Source: Pseudoalteromonas aurantia (GTDB lineage Bacteria; Pseudomonadota; Gammaproteobacteria; Enterobacterales; Alteromonadaceae). From it: DNA of 51,158 nt. The stretch is from the NCBI RefSeq assembly GCF_005886875.1, contig NZ_PNBY01000014.1, positions 1 to 51,158 of the forward strand, in the 5' to 3' direction. The position numbers and the translations under genes are program-made. Every line of letters starts with the position of its first letter. The stretch's first letter is position 1. Positions 7,489-17,739 of this stretch are shown one piece after another. The notes beneath the pieces are model-generated. The model was given only the letters and a program-made list of their open reading frames with translations, did no database searches and had not been told where the DNA came from.

Positions 7489-10400
7489 ATGTTGATCTTA
7501 CGTGGTGCTCCTGCACTGTCTGATTTTAGAGTTCAAAAAATCCTTAAAAGCTGCGCTGACGCGAACCTACCTATCACAGGTATTTATGCTGAATTCATGC
7601 ATTTTGCTGATTTAACAAGTGAACTATCTGAAGCCGAATTGGTTAAGTTAAACAAGCTGTTGGAGTATGGTCCGACAATCGCTGAGCATGAGCCAGCGGG
7701 TCAGTTAATTTTGGTTACACCTCGTCCAGGCACGATTTCACCTTGGGCGTCAAAGGCAACCGATATTGCAAACAACTGTGGTTTAAGCCAAGTACACCGT
7801 GTTGAGCGTGGTATTGCGTATTATGTTGAAGGCGAGTTATCCGCTGAGCAATTATCAGCAACGGCGGCACTACTACATGACCGCATGACTGAAGCCGTGC
7901 ATTCAGAGCTTGAAAGTGCAGGCAAGTTATTTAGTGTTGATGAACCTAGTCCAATGTCATCGGTTGATATTTTAGGTGGTGGCCGTGAAGCGTTAGCAAC
8001 AGCAAACGTAGAGCAAGGTTTTGCATTAGCAGATGATGAAGTTGACTATTTGGTAGAAAACTTCCAAAAGTTAGGGCGTAATCCGAACGACATCGAATTA
8101 TTTATGTTTGCGCAAGCAAACTCTGAGCATTGTCGTCATAAGATTTTCAATGCAGATTGGACAATCGACGGAGCTGAACAACCTAAGTCATTGTTTAAAA
8201 TGATTAAGAATACCTTTGAAAATAACCCAGAAAACGTATTGTCTGCCTATAAAGACAATGCCGCAGTAATGAAGGGTTCTAAAGCAGGTCGTTTCTTCCC
8301 AAATAAAGAGGGTGAGTACACTTATAATCAAGAGAACATTGAAATCTTGATGAAGGTTGAAACCCACAACCACCCAACTGCTATTGCGCCTTTCTCTGGT
8401 GCTTCAACAGGCTCAGGTGGTGAAATTCGTGATGAAGGTGCAACTGGCCGTGGTTCTAAACCAAAAGCGGGCTTAGTGGGCTTTACCGTATCTAACTTAC
8501 GTATTCCGGGCTTTGAACAACCTTGGGAAAGCGACTTTGGTAAGCCTGGGCGTATTGTTAACGCACTCGACATTATGACCGAAGGACCACTAGGTGGCGC
8601 GGCATTTAATAACGAGTTTGGTCGTCCAAATCTACTGGGGTATTTCCGTACTTATGAAGAAAAAGTAACGAGCCATAACGGCGAAGAAGTGCGTGGTTAT
8701 CATAAGCCAATTATGTTGGCGGGCGGGCTAGGTAATATTCGTACCGACCATGTCCAAAAAGGTGAAATTCCAGTCGGTGCAAAGCTGATTGCACTGGGTG
8801 GTCCTGCCATGAACATCGGCCTAGGTGGCGGTGCAGCATCATCAATGGCATCAGGCCAATCTAACGAAGATTTAGACTTTGCTTCGGTACAGCGTGAGAA
8901 CCCTGAAATGGAGCGTCGTTGTCAAGAAGTGATTGACAAATGTTGGCAGTTAGGTGATGAAAACCCCATTGCCTTTATCCATGATGTGGGTGCGGGTGGT
9001 TTATCAAATGCTTTCCCTGAATTGGTAGATGATGGTGGCCGTGGTGGTAAATTCCAATTGCGTAATATTCCGAACGATGAGCCGGGTATGGCACCACACG
9101 AAATTTGGTGTAACGAATCTCAAGAGCGTTATGTATTAGCAGTAGGTGTTGAAGACTTTGACCGTTTTGAAGCCATTTGTAAGCGTGAGCGTGCACAATA
9201 TGCGGTGATTGGTGAAGCAACTGAGGAACGTCATTTAACCGTTTCTGATAGTCACTTTGACAACAACCCAGTGGATCTGCCGTTGGATGTATTGTTAGGT
9301 AAAGCGCCTAAAATGCACCGTGATGTGACTTCTCAACAGGTTGAAGGCAGCGCCCTTGAAACGGCTAACATCGATGTAGAAGAGGCTGCAAAACGTTTAT
9401 TACGTTTGCCAGCAATTGCAGAAAAAACATTCTTGATCACCATTGGTGACCGCACGGTAACGGGCTTAGTTGCCCGTGATCAGATGGTTGGCCCGTGGCA
9501 AGTACCAGTTGCAAACTGTGCGGTAACTGCGGCAACGTATGATACGTATCACGGTGAAGCAATGTCCCTGGGTGAACGTACGCCTGCGGCATTACTTAAC
9601 TATGGAGCATCAGCACGTTTGGCAGTGGCTGAGTCATTGACTAACATCGCAGGAACAAACATTGGTAGCTTAGAGAACATCAAGTTATCAGCTAACTGGA
9701 TGGCGGCGGCCGGTCACCCTGGTGAAGATGCGGGTCTTTATGAAGCGGTTAAAGCCGTGGGTGAAGAGCTGTGCCCTGCATTAGGTTTAACTATTCCGGT
9801 TGGTAAAGACTCTATGTCGATGAAAACCAAATGGGATGAGAATGGCGAAGAAAAGTCAGTGACTTCTCCGCTGTCATTGATCATTACGGCGTTTGGTCGT
9901 GTTGAAGATATTCGTAAAACAGTAACGCCACAATTACGTACTGACAAAGGTGAAACATCACTCATTTTATTAGATTTAGGTGCGGGTCAAAACCGCATGG
10001 GTGCATCAAGCTTGGCACAAGTTTATAAGCAGCTAGGTGATAAAACGCCAGATGTAGACAGCCCTGAATTATTAAAAGGTTTCTACAATGCGATGCAGGC
10101 GTTAGTGGCTGATGAAAAGCTACTTGCTTATCATGACCGTTCTGACGGTGGTTTATTTACGACCGTGACGGAAATGGCATTTGCGGGTCACACGGGTGTG
10201 ACTGTGAACCTAGATAGCTTGGTAGGTAGCGACATTGAAGCACTTTATAACGAAGAGCTTGGTGGTGTGATTCAAGTACGCAACAGTGACTTGAGCGCAG
10301 TACACGGTGTACTTGCTGCACATGGTTTAACGGCTATCAGTCATGAAATCGGCGCATTAAATAGCGAAGACACTGTGGTATTTAACCGCGCAGGTAAAGC

Positions 10401-11373
10401 GGTACTGAGTAATACTCGTACTGAACTTCGTACTATTTGGGCCGAAACGACTTATCAAATGCAGGCACTTCGTGATAACCCAGAGTGTGCTAAGCAAGAA
10501 TTTGATGCTAAATTTGACGCCAAAGACCCAGGTCTAAACGTGAAGTTAAGCTTCGATTTAAACGAAGATATTGCAGCGCCTTATATTGCAACTGGTGCAA
10601 AACCACAAATGGCTATCTTGCGTGAGCAAGGGGTTAACTCACATATCGAAATGGCCGCTGCGTTTAACCGCGCTGGATTTGCAGCTGTTGATGTTCACAT
10701 GAGTGATATTTTAGAAGGCCGTTTAACACTTGAGCAGTTCAAAGGCTTAGTGGCATGTGGTGGTTTCTCTTACGGTGACGTACTAGGTGCCGGTGAAGGC
10801 TGGGCGAAGTCTATTTTGTTCAATGATATGGCGCGCGAGCAGTTCCAAACCTTCTTCCACCGTGAAGATACATTCAGCTTAGGCGTGTGTAATGGGTGTC
10901 AGATGCTGTCAACAGTGAAAGAGCTGATCCCAGGCACTGAGCACTGGCCACGTTTTGTTACGAACAAATCAGAGCGCTTTGAAGCGCGCTTTAGCTTAGT
11001 TGAAGTGCAGGAAAGCCCATCAGTGTTCTTTAAAGGCATGGCGGGTTCTCGCATGCCTATTGCTGTTTCTCATGGTGAAGGTCATGCTGAATTTTCAAAC
11101 CAGGGTGCAGTAGATACAGCCATTAACTCTGGTACTGTGGTATTGAAATTTGTTGATAACTACGGTAAACCAACCACGCAATACCCTAATAACCCGAATG
11201 GATCTGTTGAAGGTATTACGGGTATAACTTCTACTGATGGTCGTGCAACTGTGATGATGCCTCACCCAGAGCGTGTATTCCGCGCAGTGGCAAACTCATG
11301 GCATCCTGATGAGTGGAAAGAAGACAGCCCGTGGATGCGTATGTTCCGCAATGCACGTAGGCATGTTGGCTAA
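7489..11373 (+). CDS. purL: Phosphoribosylformylglycinamidine synthase (large single-chain PurL)
   Basis: A 1294-residue enzyme catalysing FGAR + glutamine + ATP to FGAM, step four of purine synthesis. Order: N-terminal domain ([12 protein letters not shown]), linker, two AIRS-like synthetase halves ([19 protein letters not shown] and the GGRGGKFQL region), and a class I glutamine amidotransferase at the C-terminus with [17 protein letters not shown], nucleophile Cys in [10 protein letters not shown], and catalytic HGEGHAEF and MPHPERVFR. Length equals the proteobacterial form. ATG at 7489 aligns with the E. coli start (MxILRG.PALS); an in-frame ATG at 7477 adds four residues and cannot be excluded. 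Monocistronic with its own terminator. Confidence 0.96.
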   Translation: MLILRGAPALSDFRVQKILKSCADANLPITGIYAEFMHFADLTSELSEAELVKLNKLLEYGPTIAEHEPAGQLILVTPRPGTISPWASKATDIANNCGLSQVHRVERGIAYYVEGELSAEQLSATAALLHDRMTEAVHSELESAGKLFSVDEPSPMSSVDILGGGREALATANVEQGFALADDEVDYLVENFQKLGRNPNDIELFMFAQANSEHCRHKIFNADWTIDGAEQPKSLFKMIKNTFENNPENVLSAYKDNAAVMKGSKAGRFFPNKEGEYTYNQENIEILMKVETHNHPTAIAPFSGASTGSGGEIRDEGATGRGSKPKAGLVGFTVSNLRIPGFEQPWESDFGKPGRIVNALDIMTEGPLGGAAFNNEFGRPNLLGYFRTYEEKVTSHNGEEVRGYHKPIMLAGGLGNIRTDHVQKGEIPVGAKLIALGGPAMNIGLGGGAASSMASGQSNEDLDFASVQRENPEMERRCQEVIDKCWQLGDENPIAFIHDVGAGGLSNAFPELVDDGGRGGKFQLRNIPNDEPGMAPHEIWCNESQERYVLAVGVEDFDRFEAICKRERAQYAVIGEATEERHLTVSDSHFDNNPVDLPLDVLLGKAPKMHRDVTSQQVEGSALETANIDVEEAAKRLLRLPAIAEKTFLITIGDRTVTGLVARDQMVGPWQVPVANCAVTAATYDTYHGEAMSLGERTPAALLNYGASARLAVAESLTNIAGTNIGSLENIKLSANWMAAAGHPGEDAGLYEAVKAVGEELCPALGLTIPVGKDSMSMKTKWDENGEEKSVTSPLSLIITAFGRVEDIRKTVTPQLRTDKGETSLILLDLGAGQNRMGASSLAQVYKQLGDKTPDVDSPELLKGFYNAMQALVADEKLLAYHDRSDGGLFTTVTEMAFAGHTGVTVNLDSLVGSDIEALYNEELGGVIQVRNSDLSAVHGVLAAHGLTAISHEIGALNSEDTVVFNRAGKAVLSNTRTELRTIWAETTYQMQALRDNPECAKQEFDAKFDAKDPGLNVKLSFDLNEDIAAPYIATGAKPQMAILREQGVNSHIEMAAAFNRAGFAAVDVHMSDILEGRLTLEQFKGLVACGGFSYGDVLGAGEGWAKSILFNDMAREQFQTFFHREDTFSLGVCNGCQMLSTVKELIPGTEHWPRFVTNKSERFEARFSLVEVQESPSVFFKGMAGSRMPIAVSHGEGHAEFSNQGAVDTAINSGTVVLKFVDNYGKPTTQYPNNPNGSVEGITGITSTDGRATVMMPHPERVFRAVANSWHPDEWKEDSPWMRMFRNARRHVG

Positions 11374-11399
11374 GTTAACTTAGTACAATCTATCGTGTT

Positions 11400-11427
11400 A
11401 AAAAGGTCGCTTATGCGGCCTTTTTTT
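11400..11427 (+). terminator. Rho-independent terminator of purL
   Basis: GGTCGC-TTAT-GCGGCC stem (one G-T pair) extended by A/T pairs and followed by seven T residues, 27 bases after the purL stop. Confidence 0.85.
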
Positions 11428-11516
11428 GTTTCTTTTACCTGCACAGTAAAGGTTTTTTCTGTTTGAATAATATGCTAATTTTCTTCTTGAATGTTGATTT
11501 TGAAAAGGAAAGTCTT

Positions 11517-12860
11517 ATGAGCGCTAAGTTGTTGGGTATATTTTCCGTTATTATTACAAGTTGTATGTTGAGCGGCTGCGGTTCTAGTGAGGGGGAAAGC
11601 GGTTCAGTCACAGCGGTACAAACTGACAGTGCTTCAAGCTTGGGAGGGGAAGTTGCTTATCAGCGTTATGTGACACAAAATCATGTACCTTTGATTTCAT
11701 TAACTGATGAAAATAGCGTAAATGATTTAGACACGTTGGCTGCGAGCATTGGAGAACGAAGGATTGTACAGTTGGGTGAAAGCACCCATGGCTCGAAACA
11801 AATGAGTCAAATAAAAACAAGAATAATAAAGTACTTACATAAAAATCATGATTTCAATGTTGTCGCCTTCGAAAGCTCGGCGTTTGCCTGTAATCAAGAC
11901 GTGAATCAAAAGCGAGAGCTCGCAAGTCGGGACTTACTACAGGGGTGTCTATTTAGTCTCTGGCACTCACATGAAGTACTTGATTTGTTTGAGTATATTG
12001 TTAACACTCAATCAACCGATAGGCCTTTAAAAGTTGTGGGGTTTGATGTTCAATTATCAGGGTTATTAGATACGCCCAGTTATATGACTGAATACTTTGA
12101 AAGTGCGATTGATAAAGAAGGTGTGTTGACTACCTTAGATATAGAATCTTTATTTTTAGATATTGCACAAATATCACGGTTGAGTTATTCATGTGAAATA
12201 CAAGGCAATAGTCAGTCATGTGACACTATTTTGTCAGTTTTACCTGATGCACAAGCTGCTATAGATAAGCTTCAAGCATTATTTACTGATTCTACTATGA
12301 CATCAAAAACAGCGCGATTTTTAGCAACATCATTCTCCCGAATGTTGGGCTTAGAAGAGGTGCGAGTTGGTGGAACCATTGCTGAGGGAATGGCGAGCCG
12401 AGATCAGAGTATGGCTGACAACGTTATTCAGTTAGCTACCGAGCTCTATCCGAATGACAAGATAGCTATTTGGGCACATAATACACATATTGCTGAGTAT
12501 TTTTCAGATCACCGAACGCAATATCCGTTAATGGGCATGCACCTGAATGAATACTTTGGTGATGACTTATTTTCAATAGGGCTATATATGAACCAAGGTG
12601 CCAGCGCTGGTAATAGCAGGGAATCGTTATCTGTAAGGCCTCATAATCCAAGCTCATTAGAGTCGCTGACGACTATTGTAAATCAAGATGTTTTATATTT
12701 ACCCTTTAGTAAAATAAATCAGCCAGGCCTTGAGGATGATTGGTTACACCAGCCTTACGAAACTAAGTACTGGGGAACGACTAATGTTCAAGTTGAGCTC
12801 GCAAAAGTATATGACGGCATTATTATGGTTAAATCATCGACATTACCTGATTACTTATAG
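11517..12860 (+). CDS. Erythromycin esterase-family lipoprotein
   Basis: A 447-residue protein of the erythromycin-esterase (Ere) superfamily with a lipoprotein signal: MSAKLLGIFSVIITSCMLSG followed by Cys (lipobox LSGC) and a low-complexity Gly/Ser linker. Core motifs: RRIVQLGESTHGSKQMSQIK with the catalytic-type His, VVAFESSAFAC, and IAIWAHNTHIAEY. The frame opens at 11463, but AAAGGAAA lies 8 bases upstream of ATG 11517, which starts the signal peptide. Known Ere enzymes that inactivate macrolides are cytoplasmic; many relatives have unknown esterase or hydrolase roles. A surface-anchored member is more likely an unknown hydrolase than a resistance factor. Stands alone between purL and convergent 13001-13663. 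Confidence 0.85.
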   Translation: MSAKLLGIFSVIITSCMLSGCGSSEGESGSVTAVQTDSASSLGGEVAYQRYVTQNHVPLISLTDENSVNDLDTLAASIGERRIVQLGESTHGSKQMSQIKTRIIKYLHKNHDFNVVAFESSAFACNQDVNQKRELASRDLLQGCLFSLWHSHEVLDLFEYIVNTQSTDRPLKVVGFDVQLSGLLDTPSYMTEYFESAIDKEGVLTTLDIESLFLDIAQISRLSYSCEIQGNSQSCDTILSVLPDAQAAIDKLQALFTDSTMTSKTARFLATSFSRMLGLEEVRVGGTIAEGMASRDQSMADNVIQLATELYPNDKIAIWAHNTHIAEYFSDHRTQYPLMGMHLNEYFGDDLFSIGLYMNQGASAGNSRESLSVRPHNPSSLESLTTIVNQDVLYLPFSKINQPGLEDDWLHQPYETKYWGTTNVQVELAKVYDGIIMVKSSTLPDYL

Positions 12861-12863
12861 CTA

Positions 12864-12889
12864 TATTTAGCGATGGTAATCGCTAAATA
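12864..12889. repeat. Perfect 11-bp hairpin after the esterase-like gene
   Basis: TATTTAGCGAT-GGTA-ATCGCTAAATA, beginning 4 bases after the stop codon. There is no T-run, so it is more likely a 3'-end stabilising stem than an intrinsic terminator. Confidence 0.45.
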
Positions 12890-12934
12890 CCATTGGCGTC
12901 ATGAAAAAGTATAGGTAACTAATGAATGGCCCCT

Positions 12935-12963
12935 TGCCTGTATTATGCTTTCATATACAGGCA
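12935..12963. repeat. Inverted repeat in the convergent gap
   Basis: TGCCTGTAT (12935-12943) and ATACAGGCA (12955-12963), 9-bp perfect arms with an 11-base loop, 38 bases past the end of the gene at 13001-13663 (minus strand). It lacks a clear U-tract on either strand. Confidence 0.4.
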
Positions 12964-13000
12964 GACTTCAGTGGTTTAACATCAAAAGGCGTTATCTCTT

Positions 13001-13663
13001 TTACTCTAAACCACTTGTATCATAGTAAAGTTGCTTGAGCGTGCCGCAGTTGACGAATTTGTAGATTAATTCATTGGCTGGTGGCACCACTTTTGAGGTT
13101 CTGAATTTTTGTAAACACGCTCCCGTTAAGTCAACAAAAATCAAATGGTTAAAACTCGGTTTGTTTTGGATTTTGTGTACATAAATACGTTCAGTACCTT
13201 TAACCGTGATCATATCGTATTCTTGCCATTTTGAGGGTTCAGCCAATTCAGTGAGCTTACGAGAATAGAGCTGTTTACTAAATACAATGTCGCGGTCGCT
13301 GTATACTAAGCTGCCCCCTTGTTTGTAATGCCCTTCGTAAATATCGGCGGTTACCGTAATCTCTTCACCACGCATTAAGCGTTCAATATTGAATGGCTTT
13401 GGCTTGATAGTGATAAGGTTTGCATCTCTTACTAAATTTAAAAATGCCACATCTGGGTTATCTATTTGATAGACCACTTGCACATCGTGTGGGGTTGTAT
13501 ACGTTGGAAAGTTAGCTGCATAGATTCGAGAACCTCGGTTCATTAGCACCATCGCATGCTCTGCTTTGTAGGCAGGGTTTAACGGAGGGAGTTGTTTTTC
13601 TTTTTCGGCTGCATACACATTGCCCAATACAAGCATGCACAGTGTTAGTAATAAAGTTCTCAT
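13001..13663 (-). CDS. Hypothetical secreted protein (220 aa)
   Basis: I do not recognise this family. Residues 1-18 are a classical signal peptide (MRTLLLTLCMLVLGNVYA, cleavage after AYA-type site), so the mature protein should be periplasmic or secreted. The rest has mixed beta-like segments (EEITVTADIYEGHY, GGSLVYSDRDIVF) and two cysteines near the end (TGACLQKF and VNCGTLKQL) that could form a disulfide. It begins 46 bases after the S41 peptidase gene on the same strand and is probably the last gene of the GlxA-like/S41 operon. No catalytic motif is visible. Confidence 0.75.
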   Translation of the reverse strand: MRTLLLTLCMLVLGNVYAAEKEKQLPPLNPAYKAEHAMVLMNRGSRIYAANFPTYTTPHDVQVVYQIDNPDVAFLNLVRDANLITIKPKPFNIERLMRGEEITVTADIYEGHYKQGGSLVYSDRDIVFSKQLYSRKLTELAEPSKWQEYDMITVKGTERIYVHKIQNKPSFNHLIFVDLTGACLQKFRTSKVVPPANELIYKFVNCGTLKQLYYDTSGLE

Positions 13664-13709
13664 TGGTATCTCTATATGAAGTGGTCACTATAGTATAGCG
13701 TGATGTATG

Positions 13710-14945
13710 TTACCTCTGGAGATTTTTAAATAAAGAAAGCGTGCTAAGCAACGGTTGATCTATGCCTTGTTGATACTCATCCCATGATTGCGAGAGGTGT
13801 TTATCCGGATACAGTGCGTCTGATGAAACACTATTAAACGAATAATAGCGTTTTGATAAGCTATAACGACGGTGTGAGTGTGGTAAAGAAAGCCGATGGG
13901 TTTCGCTATAATGATTAGGATCGCCTCCGCTTGGTGTACCAATAATTTGGGCGTTCAATAGTGATTTAAATTGCGCAGCGTTACTCATTGCAGCTGAAAA
14001 GGTGACATGGTCGATAAGTACGGCAATCTTATTTTGCCAGTCGAATTGATCGAGGGGGAGTAGGCAAGATGACAAGGCTAATCCACTGTAAAAGTTACCA
14101 CCACCGTTACCTCTGAAATCGATAATTAATGCGTTGGCATTACTTTTTTTAATGGTTTTTTGAATGGCATCACACTGTGTGATAACTGAGAGCGGTTCGG
14201 GGTAGTGATCGAAGTCAATATATACTGTATCGTAAGCGGGAAGAATTGCGAACCTAATACCATCGAGTTTGATGGGTTGCCATGTGAGTGCTGGGTTAGT
14301 GCGCTTGAATGGGCGAGTGATCTGCGCAAATTGATGCATAGAGACGGCTTTTACAGTGTGTGTGTTTGCCATGGTGTTTTGTTTAAAAGTAAATTTGGCC
14401 GTGTATTGCTCGCGACTAACACCACTCCCAAATAATAGTTTTGCAATGGTAATTTGAAAAGCAAAGCGAACCTTAAAGCTATATCTATTATCAACACCAG
14501 CAATATAGGGCTGGAGCTTTTTTTGCAGTTCAGAGATAGCAATAGAATTGATAGCGACTAATTCACTGCCAATAAGGTGCTGATAAGGCTTAGCTGTGGC
14601 AACAACGCGTAAATGCTCTCCAAAAAACTGAAACTTAAATGGATAATGACGGTGAGGGCCTGACATGAGGTTATAATTGCTATGTCCGTCTCCAAGGCTT
14701 GCTAATAAGTGAGATATTTGTACTTCTATTTCTGCTTCATTGAGATGAGGGACTTTACTAAGTAACTGGCTTACATGTTGGTCGAATGTTCTCTCGCTAA
14801 TAGTGTGAAATGGGTTGATATGGTGCTGCTTAACACTTGCTTGAAGATTAAGAATATCTTTTTTCCATTGCGCTGCGCTCAGTGGTTGTGCAGCGGTAGC
14901 AGTACAGCACAACGAAAATAATATTAAGAGTAATTGTTTAAACAT
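13710..14945 (-). CDS. S41-family (tail-specific protease-like) peptidase
   Basis: A 411-residue exported protein: signal peptide MFKQLLLILFSLCCTATAA, an N-terminal helical part, GDGHSNYN (S41 substrate-site motif, near residue 90) and the C-terminal catalytic domain with ALIIDFRGNGGG, VTFSAAMSNAAQF (Ser nucleophile region) and IIGTPSGGDPNHYSE. A recognisable PDZ domain is not obvious. Such proteins are periplasmic or surface serine peptidases. An ATG two codons upstream is possible. The start lies 13 bases after the stop of the GlxA-type regulator, so the two are almost certainly cotranscribed. This places the peptidase under that regulator's promoter. Confidence 0.85.
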   Translation of the reverse strand: MFKQLLLILFSLCCTATAAQPLSAAQWKKDILNLQASVKQHHINPFHTISERTFDQHVSQLLSKVPHLNEAEIEVQISHLLASLGDGHSNYNLMSGPHRHYPFKFQFFGEHLRVVATAKPYQHLIGSELVAINSIAISELQKKLQPYIAGVDNRYSFKVRFAFQITIAKLLFGSGVSREQYTAKFTFKQNTMANTHTVKAVSMHQFAQITRPFKRTNPALTWQPIKLDGIRFAILPAYDTVYIDFDHYPEPLSVITQCDAIQKTIKKSNANALIIDFRGNGGGNFYSGLALSSCLLPLDQFDWQNKIAVLIDHVTFSAAMSNAAQFKSLLNAQIIGTPSGGDPNHYSETHRLSLPHSHRRYSLSKRYYSFNSVSSDALYPDKHLSQSWDEYQQGIDQPLLSTLSLFKNLQR

Positions 14946-14958
14946 AATCATTCTCTTT

Positions 14959-15903
14959 CTAATGATTAATTAAATAGTGAGAGGGAGAAATACCAAAACG
15001 TTCCATGAAGGCGCGTCTGAAACTATCATAGCTTTTAAACCCCACTTGAGAGGCTATTAGCGAGAGGTTTGGATGTTCCAAGTTCATTAAATCTTTGGCG
15101 CGATCTAATCGCATCTTTTTAAAGTATTGACTAGGCGTTGTATTAAAGTATTTCTTAAAAAGCCTTGTTAATTGACGTTCACTTAATGCACATACTTCAG
15201 CCATTTCAGTGACTGTGCATGGGGACGAAATATTTTCAATGAGCCAATCTAACAAAGGGGAAAGTCGGATACTTTCATTGCTTTGTATCTCTAACAAATC
15301 AGAAAACTGGCTTTGGTGGCTACTTCTTTGCAGGTAAACCACTAATTCTTTAGCAACCTTAGCTGCAATAACGTTACCATGATCAGAACGGATCACTGCC
15401 AGTGCGAGATCAACACCGGATAACACGCCCGCAGAAGACCAAACACCTTGATCTTCTATATAAAGTGGGTCGGGTGAAACATCGCAATGACTGGCCCGTG
15501 ATGCCAAATCATTACAGTGACGCCAATGTGTGGTGATATTCAGGGGTTTATCGCGATAAAGTTGGGCTAGGATAAATGACCCTGTACAGATACTCATCAC
15601 TTTTTTAGCGCTATCTGCGAGGTTTCTCAGCTGTTTGGTTTGGGTATTATTTAGCGCTAAAGTGCGCATGCCAGCACCACCGCATATAATTAAATAATCG
15701 ACGTCTAATACATCATCGAGCGTATATTCAACCAGAACTTTTTGCCCATGAGTACTTTTTACTTCACCTCTTCTCAAGCTGAATAACTGACTTGAGTAGT
15801 ACTCACTAACAAAGCTATTGGTTTCCATGAATGCGTCGAGTGGGCCGAATAAATCAAGTGCCTGAAAGCCGTCCGCTACAAAGAAAAGTAATTTTTTAGT
15901 CAT
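14959..15903 (-). CDS. GlxA-family transcriptional regulator (DJ-1/PfpI plus AraC HTH)
   Basis: A 314-residue fusion. Residues 1-190 form a DJ-1/PfpI (class I amidotransferase-like) domain, with the nucleophile-elbow-like Cys in MSICTGSFILAQL. Residues about 210-314 form an AraC/XylS double helix-turn-helix (VTEMAEVCALSERQLTRLFK and the signature LSLIASQVGFKSYDSFRRAF). Family members (GlxA, FtrA, CdhR, ArgR-like) are usually activators responding to amino compounds or quaternary amines; the ligand here is unknown. It heads an apparent operon with an S41 peptidase and a secreted unknown. GGAGGAT is placed 4 bases before the ATG. A perfect long inverted repeat sits 36 bases upstream. Confidence 0.92.
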   Translation of the reverse strand: MTKKLLFFVADGFQALDLFGPLDAFMETNSFVSEYYSSQLFSLRRGEVKSTHGQKVLVEYTLDDVLDVDYLIICGGAGMRTLALNNTQTKQLRNLADSAKKVMSICTGSFILAQLYRDKPLNITTHWRHCNDLASRASHCDVSPDPLYIEDQGVWSSAGVLSGVDLALAVIRSDHGNVIAAKVAKELVVYLQRSSHQSQFSDLLEIQSNESIRLSPLLDWLIENISSPCTVTEMAEVCALSERQLTRLFKKYFNTTPSQYFKKMRLDRAKDLMNLEHPNLSLIASQVGFKSYDSFRRAFMERFGISPSHYLINH

Positions 15904-15938
15904 AATATCCTCCTTGAAATTGAGTATACAAGGAACTG

Positions 15939-15979
15939 AAATGTCGGTTATGGCATATTCACGACGAAAACCGACATTT
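15939..15979. promoter_or_regulatory. Large inverted repeat upstream of the GlxA-type gene
   Basis: AAATGTCGGTT (15939-15949) and AACCGACATTT (15969-15979) are perfect 11-bp arms with centres 30 bases apart, about three helical turns. Position is right for an operator of the downstream regulator's own promoter. A stem-loop role is possible but no T-run follows. Confidence 0.5.
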
Positions 15980-16039
15980 TAGATGAAAATATATATGCTG
16001 CTAAATAAACACTGACCAACGTGTTTGCACCTGAGTACA

Positions 16040-16555
16040 TTAGTGTGGAGGATTAAGCTCATTTTCTAATTGTTCATTCATGGCCTTGAGCCCTGAAACC
16101 TTCTCTTTCGCGAACTCTATTTTTTCTTGGCTGAGGCCTTCTCGTATTCCACGGGCTATAAGCATTTCTAAACGCACTATTTTTTGCTTAGAGGCGCTAA
16201 TAAATGCCATTTTAAGTTCGCGCTCTTGGTGTGCATGAAATTGCTTATATGCCTGGTGATCATCTAGCTCACCAGAGTAAGAACGTGTATTTTTGGACTT
16301 AGTAATAGGTGGAATATAGGGCTGAGCTTGAATGGATGCTTTCACCTGATCCAGTGAACTGATTTGATTGACCACAGGAGGCTGATTTTGGTTAATTGTA
16401 GTGCGAATATCATCTTCTATGTGTGGTGTTTTTTTACGTACAGTCGAGCCATTATTATGCTCTATCAATGGCTGAGATTGAGGCGTAATGGCTATCAAAA
16501 AATAGCCAAATGCACAGAGTAAGAGTGTTATGAGGGTTAATTTTAGCAAGTTCAT
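16040..16555 (-). CDS. Membrane-anchored helical protein (171 aa), possible foldase
   Basis: I do not recognise a family. An N-terminal transmembrane anchor (residues 5-24, LKLTLITLLLCAFGYFLIAI) is followed by a polar, Pro/Gln/Asn-rich linker to about residue 95. A charged helical region then predominates (QAYKQFHAHQERELKMAFIS, QKIVRLEMLIARGIREGLSQ), ending with a coiled-coil-like stretch. Layout (inner-membrane anchor, variable linker, helical periplasmic domain) resembles steric foldases such as lipase chaperones, but the LifO signature is not seen, so this is only an analogy. Its ATG overlaps the stop of the upstream PpiC-like gene in an ATGA junction. It is last in a three-gene operon with the phospholipase-like enzyme. 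Confidence 0.75.
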   Translation of the reverse strand: MNLLKLTLITLLLCAFGYFLIAITPQSQPLIEHNNGSTVRKKTPHIEDDIRTTINQNQPPVVNQISSLDQVKASIQAQPYIPPITKSKNTRSYSGELDDHQAYKQFHAHQERELKMAFISASKQKIVRLEMLIARGIREGLSQEKIEFAKEKVSGLKAMNEQLENELNPPH

Positions 16556-17739
16556 AGTGATAACTTATGTGTGTTCAGCCAAGCTTGTTTGTTTTGTCGG
16601 TAAGTTTGCTGTGCCAAATCTTCTATCAGTGCAAGGGTTGCTTGATATCTTACTGTTTCTGAGTCGATAGCGTGATAGTCAAACTTTATATGGTGAGTTT
16701 GCGCAACAAGCCACTTTCCGTCCGGACTTCTTATTGGGCCAGCTAACAAAGACTCTTTTAAGCTAAATACCACTTGGTGTGCCCATTGGCTGTTTTGTTT
16801 TCGAGTGACTTTACCTTGGGTATCTGCAAATATGCTCTTTAATGCGTATTGTTTTAGTGCGTTTTTGATACTGGTTGCTTGTGCTAGTTGTTTAAAGGTT
16901 GTGGCAGCTTGTGAAGTTGAAAACAGAACGCCGCTAGCAGTTACACGACTTTTGTGCTTAAAGTCGGCTTTATTTTTTACATAAAATGCGGTGATGTCAG
17001 AGTGAGTGATTTTTCGCTTAAGTGCTTCTACATAAGGGCTTCGTTCACCATGCATATGCGATTGCACGCCAAAATAATTTAGCATAGGAGAGCGCAGTAG
17101 TTCCCCTGAAGCTATCAGGTTAAGATGTTTTAATGCGATACCTGAGTGGGTTAGATGGGTCGCTAAAGATGTCACAAGGTGATGATACTGCCTAATATCA
17201 CCAATTAACTTTTTAAATAACGCATAGTCTCCTTGGTGGAGCTTATAGCGGTTTTGCATTGACTGCTCTAACATTAGCTCGGCAAGGGTAAATGGCATGC
17301 CAGTTAAAGGCGCCAAGTTAATGCTTTCTAATTGTGTTAATTGCATGGGCGAATACTGGTTATCATTGGGGTAGGGGGGTAAAGCCGCAAGCAATGCGGT
17401 TTTGGTATAGAGTGACCAATCAATTTTTGGGGCTGAAGGTAAGTGAATATCACTAAAGTGATTTTTTAATAATGACAACACGTAACGACGAGTATGAAAT
17501 ACTGTTGCATAGCCAACATCTGCTTGACGAATAAGCAACTGCGGTTGATGTTTATGCGCTTGGGCCAGTAAATACTGATTTTCATTGAGTCTGGCTTGCG
17601 TACTGTGGCGTGTAAAATCACTTTGGTGTTGTGAAAATACGGTATGCATGAGTGCAACTTCAGACTCACTGAACGATGTGATGTTTGCCATCGTTGGCAA
17701 GCTAACAAGGCTTGCCAATAAAATGAATATCCCCCGCAT
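16552..17739 (-). CDS. Secreted protein with divergent PpiC/parvulin-like C-terminal region
   Basis: A 395-residue exported protein (signal peptide MRGIFILLASLVSLPTMA). Residues about 230-370 resemble SurA/PpiC foldases: ITAFYVKNKADFKHKSRVTA corresponds to the 'Y..N...F..P..V.' entry to parvulin domains, and WAHQVVFSLKESLLAGPIRS then WLVAQTHHIK corresponds to the end of such a domain. The canonical active-site residues are not clearly conserved, so it may be a chaperone without isomerase activity. Its start shares a base with the stop of the phospholipase-like gene (TAATG) and its end overlaps the next start (ATGA). That coupling suggests stoichiometric production with the enzyme, perhaps to help it fold. 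Assignment is by eye and needs profile confirmation. Confidence 0.65.
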   Translation of the reverse strand: MRGIFILLASLVSLPTMANITSFSESEVALMHTVFSQHQSDFTRHSTQARLNENQYLLAQAHKHQPQLLIRQADVGYATVFHTRRYVLSLLKNHFSDIHLPSAPKIDWSLYTKTALLAALPPYPNDNQYSPMQLTQLESINLAPLTGMPFTLAELMLEQSMQNRYKLHQGDYALFKKLIGDIRQYHHLVTSLATHLTHSGIALKHLNLIASGELLRSPMLNYFGVQSHMHGERSPYVEALKRKITHSDITAFYVKNKADFKHKSRVTASGVLFSTSQAATTFKQLAQATSIKNALKQYALKSIFADTQGKVTRKQNSQWAHQVVFSLKESLLAGPIRSPDGKWLVAQTHHIKFDYHAIDSETVRYQATLALIEDLAQQTYRQNKQAWLNTHKLSL

